A stretch of 64,000 nt of DNA, taken from contig NW_023601104.1 in the NCBI RefSeq assembly GCF_014898055.3, positions 39,682,210-39,746,209 on the forward strand, given 5' to 3'. Source of the DNA: Talpa occidentalis (lineage: Eukaryota > Chordata > Mammalia > Eulipotyphla > Talpidae). Of this stretch, positions 60,901 through 64,000 are shown piece by piece. The first letter of the stretch is position 1; every line of letters starts with the position of its first letter. The translations under genes and the position numbers were made by a program. The notes beneath the pieces are model-generated. The model did not search any database, had not been told where the DNA came from, and worked only from the letters and a program-made list of their open reading frames with translations.

Positions 60901-61046
60901 TTTGAAGCAGGTGAACTATACTGAATGGACCTTCTCAGGGCTGAACACCTCCATCAAAAAGGATTTAAAAACTCAGCAAAAGGAAGAGGAAATCACATCA
61001 TCCCATTCGGCACTGTTACAGAAGGAAGCCCTACATTCTGTAAATG
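33822..61046 (+). CDS. RPGRIP1: RPGRIP1, RPGR-interacting protein 1 (5' three quarters of the gene)
   Basis: Scaffold protein of the photoreceptor connecting cilium that tethers RPGR. Loss in humans causes Leber congenital amaurosis type 6. Eighteen exons with compatible phases give about 1,068 codons with no internal stop, against about 1,286 in human; the remainder is beyond 64,000. Order of domains: a short N-terminus, a basic exon 3 region, long coiled coils (exons at 39.9-53.7 kb), a first C2 domain (56.5-57.3 kb), a second C2 domain (57.7-59.7 kb) and a charged linker (59.6-61.0 kb). The C-terminal RPGR-interacting domain is missing from the window. Oddities: no ATG at the usual start, a GC donor, one short human segment not found, and a tandem acceptor. 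Recognition is from the protein family as remembered, strong over the C2 exons. Confidence 0.95.
33940..34243 (+). repeat. tRNA-derived SINE, type B, filling RPGRIP1 intron 1
   Basis: Begins 17 bp after the exon 1 donor. The 401-bp intron is therefore mostly SINE. GGCTGGCCAGGGCTGGCCAG is a small internal duplication. Confidence 0.88.
34324..34456 (+). CDS. RPGRIP1: RPGRIP1 exon 2
   Basis: Encodes [20 protein letters not shown], then [14 protein letters not shown], nearly identical to human. Acceptor TTTTAG, donor GTAACT. Start of the N-terminal helical region. Confidence 0.95.
34857..35146 (+). repeat. Hybrid SINE: type B head, type A tail
   Basis: First half GCGCAAGGGGTTAAGCACCG and AGGGAGCAACCCACATGGCA is type B. 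From about 35,005 it carries the type A text (CTTCTGCCTGCTCTGCTCCC and GACTGTGCCCAGTGCTTGTA). Confidence 0.88.
35358..35629 (+). repeat. tRNA-derived SINE, type B
   Basis: Head GGGCCTCCATGGTGGCGCAA; tail CCCCAGCTCTTGTATGCATC. Confidence 0.88.
35630..36355. other. RPGRIP1 intron 2, nothing recognised
   Basis: The open frame at 35,899-36,168 looks fortuitous; no repeat identified. Confidence 0.45.
36356..36500 (-). repeat. MIR remnant (antisense)
   Basis: Inverse MIR core: ATCCTAATGAGGTAGGTACA, ATAGATGAGAAAGTTGAGCA and CTCAAGACCACATAGTCAGT. Confidence 0.85.
36534..36783 (+). repeat. tRNA-derived SINE, type B
   Basis: TSD GATAACAAGTATT / GATAACAAGTAGT; the head lacks some B-box bases. Confidence 0.9.
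37139..37420 (+). repeat. tRNA-derived SINE, A/B intermediate
   Basis: Head GGGCCTTCCCTGGTGGTGCA with GTTGAGTGCC as in type A. Tail CTGTACCCTGGTTCTTGTAT is closer to B but lacks the GCAT. It ends ~155 bp before exon 3. Confidence 0.88.
37575..37849 (+). CDS. RPGRIP1: RPGRIP1 exon 3
   Basis: Encodes [17 protein letters not shown], a divergent [16 protein letters not shown] segment, then [20 protein letters not shown] and [18 protein letters not shown]. Highly basic and His-rich, as in human. I end it at AATG before GTGCGG because that joins in phase to exon 4. Reading on would give KHWK and a stop at 37,894. The donor is weak. Confidence 0.9.
37850..39037. other. RPGRIP1 intron 3, SINE-free
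   Basis: 1.2 kb without a SINE. A short A run lies near 38,634-38,654. Nothing else recognised. Confidence 0.5.
39038..39137 (+). CDS. RPGRIP1: RPGRIP1 exon 4
   Basis: Encodes [20 protein letters not shown], then [11 protein letters not shown] (human ...[22 protein letters not shown]). Acceptor ACATTCAG, strong donor GTGAGT, phase 2 at the end. Confidence 0.93.
39531..39800 (-). repeat. tRNA-derived SINE, type A
   Basis: TSD CCCCTCTAACTTTTTT / CCCCTCTAAGTTCTTT. It ends 100 bp before exon 5, so its T-rich tail lies upstream of that acceptor region. Confidence 0.92.
39901..40098 (+). CDS. RPGRIP1: RPGRIP1 exon 5
   Basis: Encodes [40 protein letters not shown] and [20 protein letters not shown], then KATEL. 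Acceptor placed after TTCTAACAG. Human keeps a few more residues (VSGSNS) at this joint, and the frame is open upstream (NVPNSNS), so the true acceptor could lie slightly to the left. Donor GTAGGT. Confidence 0.88.
40262..40531 (+). repeat. tRNA-derived SINE, type A
   Basis: TSD AAAGCTACATTACCC on both sides; near-consensus. Confidence 0.93.
40665..40951 (-). repeat. tRNA-derived SINE, type A
   Basis: TSD CGTGAAGGACTTTT on both sides (about 40,649 and 40,952); near-consensus. Confidence 0.93.
40960..41125 (-). repeat. Old L1 3' end remnant
   Basis: Reads TTAGAGCAGTTTTAGGTTTA, AGTACAGATTTCCCATACAC and GTGATACATTTGTTACAATG, the familiar inverse end of ancient L1M elements. Confidence 0.75.
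41155..41426 (+). repeat. tRNA-derived SINE, type B
   Basis: Head GGGCCTCCCTTGTGGCGCAG; tail TTCTTGTATGCATAAATAAA. Confidence 0.9.
41649..41754 (+). CDS. RPGRIP1: RPGRIP1 exon 6
   Basis: Encodes [20 protein letters not shown], then [15 protein letters not shown]. Amphipathic heptad pattern, start of the long coiled coil. Strong donor GTGAGT, ends in phase 0. Confidence 0.95.
41755..42520. other. RPGRIP1 intron with MIR and L2 remnants
   Basis: MIR (antisense) at about 42,110-42,265: TTTAATGGATGAAGAAACAA, then GTTAAGTAACCTGCTCAAGT. A weak L2-like end at 42,345-42,480: TTGAATAGCTATTAAGTACC. Confidence 0.6.
42515..43125 (+). repeat. Serial SINE site: two type B copies at one target
   Basis: SINEs at 42,530-42,799 and 42,809-43,110, both plus. 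The target GAGAATAG (GTCAG) occurs before, between and after them (about 42,518, 42,802, 43,114). The second has a longer, irregular tail with two TCTTTAAAA blocks. Confidence 0.87.
43126..43449. other. RPGRIP1 intron, nothing recognised
   Basis: No exon; the missing human segment AYETLLQK is not found here. Confidence 0.45.
43450..44225 (-). repeat. SINE inside SINE, twice: three minus-strand type B copies
   Basis: The outer copy runs 43,450-43,570 and resumes at 44,136-44,225. Two later copies (43,572-43,845 and 43,866-44,135) sit side by side within it. The outer text CTCAAATACACTGTT appears three times, with small changes: at 43,556, 43,846 (CTCATATACACTATT) and 44,135. Both inner copies were therefore inserted at the same point. 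Confidence 0.9.
44304..44577 (-). repeat. tRNA-derived SINE, type A
   Basis: Left tail TTTATTTATACAAGCGCTGG; right head CCACTGACGAGGCCC. Confidence 0.92.
44603..44869 (+). repeat. tRNA-derived SINE, type A
   Basis: Opposite orientation to its neighbour 25 bp away, so the transcript can fold this pair into a long hairpin. Short gap in the middle of the body. Confidence 0.92.
44884..45436 (-). repeat. LINE-1 3' end (antisense)
   Basis: Minus-strand frame contains [18 protein letters not shown], then [20 protein letters not shown] and a stop, the ORF2 C-terminus. The inverse 3'UTR lies to its left, with a T-rich tail from 44,884. The closest relative in the window is the copy at 5.6 kb. 5'-truncated. 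Confidence 0.9.
45447..45711 (-). repeat. tRNA-derived SINE, type B
   Basis: Abuts the 5'-truncated end of the L1. Head end CACCAGAGAGGCC. Confidence 0.88.
45869..46015 (+). CDS. RPGRIP1: RPGRIP1 exon (human exon 8 equivalent by my count)
   Basis: Encodes [40 protein letters not shown] and SILQITLKE. Acceptor TTGCCCCAG, donor GTAAAA, phase 0 at both ends, 49 codons. Coiled coil. Confidence 0.95.
46097..46357 (-). repeat. tRNA-derived SINE, type B
   Basis: TSD TCAAAATGTGT on both sides; starts ~80 bp after the exon donor. Confidence 0.88.
46746..46819 (+). CDS. RPGRIP1: RPGRIP1 exon: coiled coil
   Basis: Encodes [20 protein letters not shown], then KLLE. Acceptor ATTCTTAG, donor GTGAGT, phase 0 to phase 2. 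Confidence 0.95.
46820..47405. other. RPGRIP1 intron, nothing firm
   Basis: Text such as GATAAGGATGTGAAGGGAGC and TAAATCTTATTGCATAACCA suggests an old L1 internal fragment. I cannot confirm it. Confidence 0.4.
47408..47674 (-). repeat. tRNA-derived SINE, type B-like
   Basis: Tail TTATTTATACAAGAACTGGG without the GCAT; head CCACCAGGGAAGGCCCC. Confidence 0.88.
47713..48006 (+). repeat. tRNA-derived SINE, type B
   Basis: Long TSD AAAATATTTGACAGTTTTA on both sides. Confidence 0.93.
48020..48840. other. RPGRIP1 intron, nothing recognised
   Basis: No SINE or exon in about 800 bp up to the next acceptor. Confidence 0.45.
48841..48986 (+). CDS. RPGRIP1: RPGRIP1 exon: coiled coil
   Basis: Encodes [40 protein letters not shown] and LLQLSIEQ. 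Acceptor TTTTAAG, donor GTAGGT, phase 2 to phase 1. Somewhat more diverged from human than its neighbours. Confidence 0.94.
48990..49458. other. RPGRIP1 intron, nothing recognised
   Basis: The reading frame of the previous exon happens to stay open to 49,279; this is intron. Confidence 0.45.
49459..49710 (-). repeat. tRNA-derived SINE, type B
   Basis: TSD GTTATTGTGAAGAC / GTTATTGTAAAGAC. The body lacks about 15 bp around the usual GGCGAGACAGGAG. Confidence 0.9.
49711..50146. other. RPGRIP1 intron, nothing recognised
   Basis: A+T-rich intron without a supported feature. Confidence 0.4.
50147..50424 (+). repeat. tRNA-derived SINE, type B, diverged head
   Basis: Head GAGTGCCTTCCTGGATACAT is much altered. 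The body and tail (CCCCAGTTCTTGTATTCATA) are clear. Confidence 0.8.
50645..50790 (-). repeat. Old L1 3' end remnant
   Basis: Reads TTTGAAGTAACATTGGTTTA, ACAACAGTGTACATGATTTA and CCTACCATCAAAGTACCCAT, like an inverse L1 3' tail. Confidence 0.55.
50795..51680 (-). repeat. Serial SINE site: three minus-strand copies at one target
   Basis: Type A at 50,804-51,096, type B at 51,106-51,373 and type B at 51,384-51,670. The target AAGGGCAT is present before, between and after them: about 50,796, 51,097, 51,375 and, as AGGGCAT, 51,671. All three have head and T-rich tail. Type A has an internal duplication of GAGAGGTCTG. Confidence 0.92.
51789..51946 (+). CDS. RPGRIP1: RPGRIP1 exon: end of coiled coil segment
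   Basis: Encodes [40 protein letters not shown] and [13 protein letters not shown]. Acceptor TTTTCTAG, donor GTAAGA, ends in phase 0. Confidence 0.95.
52226..52855 (-). repeat. Type B SINE split by a type A' SINE
   Basis: Outer minus-strand type B: 52,226-52,310 and 52,657-52,855, with its own TSD CCTCATTTACATTTT. Inner plus-strand type A' at 52,311-52,656 is almost consensus, with (AAAC)n, (AAAT)n, CATGCCTCTATAAAA and more A runs. Inner TSD AAGAGGATTCACCAGAG is outer SINE sequence. Confidence 0.94.
52972..53115 (+). CDS. RPGRIP1: RPGRIP1 exon: coiled coil
   Basis: Encodes [40 protein letters not shown] and RKINVCYQ. The second half is almost identical to human. Acceptor CCTCTTTAG, donor GTGCAA, phase 0 at both ends. 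Confidence 0.96.
53578..53728 (+). CDS. RPGRIP1: RPGRIP1 exon with GC donor
   Basis: Encodes [40 protein letters not shown] and [10 protein letters not shown], matching human ...[14 protein letters not shown]. To keep these residues and the phase, it must end at TCTG before GCAAGT, the typical GC-AG donor. An in-frame GT donor 33 nt earlier (after 53,695, GTATTT) would delete 11 residues. Coiled-coil end. Confidence 0.9.
53729..54480. other. RPGRIP1 intron 13, left part
   Basis: The open frame 53,758-54,072 has no recognised similarity. No SINE. Confidence 0.45.
54498..54815 (-). repeat. tRNA-derived SINE, type A, with CTAT-rich tail
   Basis: Perfect TSD GGGATCCTGTATTTC on both sides. The tail contains a TTTATTTAGCTATCTATTTA pattern. 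Confidence 0.93.
54840..55335. other. RPGRIP1 intron, nothing recognised
   Basis: A+T-rich; no supported feature. Confidence 0.4.
55339..55611 (-). repeat. tRNA-derived SINE, type B
   Basis: TSD TATGCTAAGATT / TATGCGAAGATT; tail CATTCATTCATGCATACAAG. Confidence 0.92.
55615..56505. other. RPGRIP1 intron, nothing recognised
   Basis: No exon or SINE up to the pyrimidine tract (TTTTTTTTCCTCTCTAG) of the next exon. Confidence 0.45.
56512..56961 (+). CDS. RPGRIP1: RPGRIP1 exon: first C2 domain
   Basis: 450 nt, the largest exon here. Encodes [100 protein letters not shown] and [20 protein letters not shown]. This is the N-terminal C2 domain of the RPGRIP1 family, which lacks the usual calcium-binding aspartates. 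About 85-90% like human by eye. Donor GTAAGT, phase 1 to phase 1. Confidence 0.97.
57122..57273 (+). CDS. RPGRIP1: RPGRIP1 exon: end of first C2 domain and linker
   Basis: Encodes [40 protein letters not shown] and [11 protein letters not shown]. The intron before it is only 160 nt. Acceptor TACCCAG, donor GTGAGA, ends in phase 0. Confidence 0.96.
57727..58069 (+). CDS. RPGRIP1: RPGRIP1 exon: second C2 domain
   Basis: Encodes [100 protein letters not shown] and [15 protein letters not shown]. Canonical C2 fold signature: [14 protein letters not shown] and FDDED. Acceptor CTTTCCAG, donor GTGGGA. Confidence 0.97.
58070..58520. other. RPGRIP1 intron, nothing recognised
   Basis: No SINE or exon in this part. 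Confidence 0.45.
58523..58790 (-). repeat. tRNA-derived SINE, type B
   Basis: Left tail TTATTTATGCATACAAGAGC; right head CCACCAGGGTGGCCC. Confidence 0.9.
58791..59559. other. RPGRIP1 intron, nothing recognised
   Basis: About 770 bp without a supported repeat or exon; ends in the pyrimidine tract TGTGTCTTTTACAG. Confidence 0.45.
59560..59744 (+). CDS. RPGRIP1: RPGRIP1 exon: end of second C2 domain, acidic linker
   Basis: Encodes [40 protein letters not shown] and [20 protein letters not shown], then Q. Donor CAG/GTGTCA. Read-through of this donor stays open for 20 more codons ([20 protein letters not shown]) to a stop at about 59,805. Confidence 0.95.
60040..60243 (+). CDS. RPGRIP1: RPGRIP1 exon: basic linker
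   Basis: Encodes [40 protein letters not shown] and [20 protein letters not shown], then VLNENALQ. Lys/Arg-rich with a bipartite nuclear-signal look. 68 codons, phase 0 at both ends. Confidence 0.96.
60244..60907. other. RPGRIP1 intron, A+T-rich core
   Basis: 60,600-60,800 is almost pure A/T with many ATAATTAT and TATAATTATA motifs. No SINE. Confidence 0.6.
60908..61046 (+). CDS. RPGRIP1: RPGRIP1 exon (last one in the window)
   Basis: Encodes [40 protein letters not shown] and ALHSVN. The acceptor is a tandem GAAGCAG (NAGNAG), so exon start is 60,908 or 60,911. Human has the extra Gln. Donor GTACTG. Ends in phase 1; the next exon was not found before 64,000. Confidence 0.94.
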
Positions 61047-61053
61047 GTACTGT

Positions 61054-61165
61054 CTTTTTTTTTTTTAAAGATTTATGTATGTATACATACAAAAGCTGGG
61101 GTACAGACCAGAGATGAGGGAGGGTGAGAGGACTCACCAGAGACAGAGTGGGGAACAGAACAGGA
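61054..61165 (-). repeat. SINE fragment (tail half), type B
   Basis: T-rich tail begins 7 nt after the exon donor. The copy stops abruptly at CAGAACAGG, so its head half is deleted. Confidence 0.85.
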
Positions 61166-61280
61166 GAAGTTAAAGAAGAGGAACATTAAATTGATAATGT
61201 ATAATTTATATCTACACTCAGAAAATGAAGTTATGAGTTCTCTTTTTTCTGGAATATCAAGTATAATATCAATTATAATT

Positions 61281-61543
61281 TCTTTTTTAAATTTTTGTGT
61301 AGAAGAGCTGGAGTGTAGGCCAGAGTGTGTGTGGGGGTGGTGGTGGTGGTAAGAGGATCCACCAAAGGCAAGAATGTGGGGGAGCACAATACAGATTTAC
61401 TGAAACACATTGCTAAGGGGAGCAGCGGGTGAGACAGGAGAGGTCTGCTGTGCCACATGTGGGTTAGCTCCCTGGCTGGGTATTGAATTCAGGTCATAGT
61501 GGTGATAGTGCTGAGACTTAACCCCTAGGCCACCAGGGAGGCC
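61281..61543 (-). repeat. tRNA-derived SINE, type B, diverged
   Basis: Contains a (GGT)n stretch at about 61,335-61,350 and ends CCACCAGGGAGGCCC. Confidence 0.85.
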
Positions 61544-61549
61544 CATAAC

Positions 61550-61645
61550 TCTCAGTAGTTAATTGTAGGTTGCTTTCTTTGATTTCTTTGAGCAGTTTCT
61601 GGATTTGAGATTCATATTCATCTGTCTTCAACTGGAGTATCTAGA
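61550..61645 (-). pseudogene. Unrecognised coding-like coiled-coil fragment
   Basis: The minus strand is open and reads ILQLKTDEYESQIQKLLKEI, then KESNLQLTTE, a strong coiled-coil pattern. I do not recognise the parent. It may be part of a retrocopy broken up by SINEs. Confidence 0.4.
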
Positions 61646-61710
61646 GGGAGCAATTTTACAGTTTTAAGGCTTCACACAGTGTCTTTACTCCATTATACCC
61701 CTTAAGATTT

Positions 61711-62025
61711 CTTTTTTTTTTTTTAAGGGACGGGGGCTAAGAGTCAGAAATTCTTTTTTTTTTTTTTTAAAGATTTATTTATTTATTTATACAAGCACTG
61801 GGTACAGTCAGAGGCGCGGGAGGGTGAGAGAATTCACCAGAGCCAGAGTGGAGAGTAGAACAGGCAGAGTGACGAAGCACACTGCTGAGGGGAGCAGCGG
61901 GCGGCAGGAGGGTTTGTGCGCCATGTGGGACCTTCGCCTGGTGGCCGGGGATCGAACCAGTACCGCAGAGGCTGTGGGCAGCTTCACAACCCAGCGCTCA
62001 ACTGCTGTGCCACTGGGGAGGCCCC
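61711..62025 (-). repeat. Type A SINE with an extra segment beyond its tail
   Basis: SINE body at 61,754-62,022. TSD CCCTTAAGATTTCT lies at about 61,701 and 62,026, so the inserted unit also contains 61,715-61,753: on the minus strand, SINE poly-A, then AGAATTTCTGACTCTTAGCC and CCCGTCCCTT, then a second poly-A. Confidence 0.85.
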
Positions 62026-62279
62026 CCCTTAAGATTTCTGGTTCAGGTACAGAGTAAGCTGGTTCTGGTTGCTGCTGAGGTCAGATGAGAGGTCTACATA
62101 ACTGAAAGAAGTGATGGTGCATCCCCATAACTACAGGCATCTCAGGTTACACTGTAGTTCTCTTTAACACTTTACATAATCATACATTATACAAAAATAA
62201 AGGATGATGTAAAAAATATATATATAAAGAAAAAGAAAGGAAAAGAATAAGTTATGTGAATAAAAAAAAAGAAATTTCA

Positions 62280-63340
62280 CACAGAAACTTTAATCCAGTA
62301 ATTCTTATATATTTCTGCCCCAAATCGAAGCATGTTAGTCTTGATTTTTGTTGGAGAAGATGTACAGTCATCAGTTATGTTATAACCAAATACTGTGCAT
62401 CAGCATCTGCAGTTTACATTGGGGGTAATTCAAGTCCCTACTCAGAAGTTTTATGCTGCCATCCCCCAGGTTATTCTTTGCCAAACACAACTATGTCAGC
62501 CTCTACCTTATGATCAAAGCAGAAGAGAGCTCCTTACAATGGATTGCTGTAAGATAACAGTTTTCTATGACAACTTCTGCAGGAAGCATGGCAGTTGTCT
62601 AAGTTGTGTACAGCAACTTGACACCCTCATTCAGGAGCTCATTTGCTATGAGGTTCAATACTGCCAGGAACTGGTTGATTTTTTTTTTTTTTTTAAATTT
62701 TTTTTTTAATAGAGGCATGTTTTATTTATTTATTTGTTTGTTTGTTTTGTTTATACAAGCACTGGGTACAGTCAGAAGCGCAGGAGGGTGAGAGAATTCA
62801 CCAGAGCCAGAGCGGGTTGCAGAGCAGGCAGAAGGACTGAAGCACACTGCTGAGGGGAGCAGGGGGCGGCAGGAGAGGTCTGCGCGCCATGTGGGACCCT
62901 CCTCCGGTGGCAGGGGAGCAGCCGGGGATCGAACTGGCGCTGCAGAGGCTGCGGGCAGCTTCGTAACCCAGCGCTCAACCGCTGCGCCACCGGGGAGGCC
63001 CAGAAACTGGTTGATTTTGAGAAAATAGAGGAGAGATCAGCTCATCGATGAATGGTGGCAGAACAAGATGCAGCTTACATTTTGGTGGTCATAAGACCTC
63101 ACACAATCAGGGAAACATCATTTTGGTCATATCTTTGAAAAACCAGATGGTTTTTGTTTCTTTTTTTCCACAAAAAATTCTCACTGATGATACCAAGGAA
63201 GTGCTGAAAGAGAGCTAAAAAGCAGATTCATGTTTGAACCAAACATGGAATAAAGGTCTATCCAGAAAGGAAGCAATTGTTGATCATTCTGTGATCGCTC
63301 AACTTAAGCATCTCATTCTGATGTATCATTTAGCAGGTGT
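62280..63340 (+). pseudogene. Unrecognised Cys-rich coding-like stretch, SINE-interrupted
   Basis: About 95 open codons from 62,395, with MDCCKITVFYDNFCRKHGSC, then LSCVQQLDTLIQELICYEVQ and YCQELVDF. The SINE insertion at 62,681-63,000 interrupts it. After it the frame continues as EKIEERSAH before a stop. I cannot name a parent gene. It could be a decayed retrocopy or chance. Confidence 0.35.
62682..63000 (-). repeat. tRNA-derived SINE, type A'
   Basis: TSD AACTGGTTGATTTT on both sides (about 62,669 and 63,004). Inverse extension TTTTAATAGAGGCATG at about 62,703, then TTTATTTATTTGTTTG. Body near consensus. Confidence 0.93.
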
Positions 63341-63371
63341 ATCCTCTTTTCTTGCAAAATTTTCTGCAAGT

Positions 63372-63650
63372 TTTTTTTTTTTAAAGATTTATTTATTTAT
63401 TTATGCATACAAGAGCTGGGGTACAGTCCAGATGTGTAGGGGGTGAGAGGATTCACCAGAGACAGAGTGGGGAGCAGAACAGGCAGATTGACCAAAGTAC
63501 ACCGCTGAGGGGAGCATCGGGCAAGTCAGGAGAGATCTGCTGAACAATGTGGGTTGCTCCCTGATTGGCCAGGGGATAGAACTCATGCTGCAGTGGCTGC
63601 GGACAGCTTCATAGATTGCGTTTTAACCCCTTGTGCCACCAGGGAGGCCC
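63372..63650 (-). repeat. tRNA-derived SINE, type B
   Basis: TSD AATTTTCTGCAAGTTTT on both sides (about 63,357 and 63,652). Confidence 0.93.
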
Positions 63651-63654
63651 CAAT

Positions 63655-63909
63655 TTTCTGCAAGTTTTGTCAGTGCTTGCTGCAGAGCAATATATGCATG
63701 ATTTCCATTTTATTTTTCAAATGTTCTTTGTCATGGGTCATTAATTCTTTCACAATTTGTTTCTCCTGAGAATTGTAAAGACAATACAAAACTTCCTTTC
63801 CATCACTGAGAAGTTTTATTCTTTTGGGACTGTTTTGTATTTTGGTGAGTCCCTTTTGACCTCCATTCACATCTAGCAGCCAAAAGTTTTCTCCAACGCC
63901 CTGACTCAC
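63655..63909 (-). pseudogene. Unrecognised coding-like stretch, minus strand
   Basis: An 80-codon frame including GVGENFWLLDVNGGQKGLTK, KRIKLLSDGKEVLYCLYNSQ and EKQIVKELMTHDKEHLKNKM. Composition is protein-like with a helical second half. It may belong with the fragment at 61,550-61,645 (same strand, correct order). Parent not recognised. Confidence 0.4.
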
Positions 63910-63916
63910 TTGATGT

Positions 63917-64000
63917 TGGGCCTCCCTGGTGGTGCAAGGGGTTAAGTCTCAGCACTATCAAGCTATTGGCAGCCACTGCAGCAAGAGTTTTGATCCCTGG
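63917..64000 (+). repeat. SINE type B, cut by the window end
   Basis: Head GGGCCTCCCTGGTGGTGCAA, then TTAAGTCTCAGCACTATCAA. The rest lies outside. Confidence 0.9.

Overview
This is mammalian nuclear DNA: large introns, GT-AG splice sites, old mammalian repeats (L2, MIR, L1 3' ends) and about sixty copies of a young tRNA-derived SINE. Two neighbouring genes can be read. The 5' end of HNRNPC lies on the minus strand, with its CpG-island promoter near 18.9-19.3 kb. RPGRIP1, the photoreceptor ciliary scaffold (RPGR-interacting protein 1), lies on the plus strand from 33.8 kb and runs past the window end. This head-to-head order matches human 14q11.2. The SINEs have a pol III head and a tail of AATAAA repeats followed by TCTTT (the T+ class). 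That tail class points to a laurasiatherian. A rhinolophoid bat is my best guess, but I cannot confirm the species from sequence alone.

Layout. 1-14,063: large HNRNPC intron 2, with SINEs, an L1 3' end, L2/MIR remnants and a 5'-truncated RPSA retrocopy. 14,064-14,089: the 26-nt HNRNPC 5'UTR exon 2. 14,090-18,780: a nearly repeat-free intron 1. 18,781 to about 18,930: HNRNPC exon 1 inside a CpG island. 19.4-33.8 kb: intergenic DNA with L2, MIR, L1, an RPS15A pseudogene and SINEs. 33,822-61,046: eighteen RPGRIP1 exons, about 1,068 codons, covering the N-terminal coiled coils, both C2 domains and the start of the acidic linker. 61-64 kb: an intron dense in SINEs, with unidentified coding-like fragments. 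The last RPGRIP1 exons (C-terminal RPGR-interacting domain) are outside the window.

SINE nomenclature used here. Type A has the tail motif GACTGTACCCAGTGCTTGTA and is usually little diverged and GC-rich. Type B has the tail motif CCCCAGTTCTTGTATGCAT and is usually older. Type A' is type A with an extra 3' segment CATGCCTCTATAAAA. SINE ends are read by eye and may be off by a few bases. Several sites took two or three SINEs in succession at the same target, leaving three or four copies of one target-site duplication (TSD). I found no CRISPR array, bacterial gene or endogenous retrovirus. The most unusual items are these repeat-on-repeat insertions, a SINE with an apparent 3' transduction, a GC-AG intron in RPGRIP1, the apparent loss of the usual RPGRIP1 start codon, and a possible intronic polyadenylation site just after HNRNPC exon 2.
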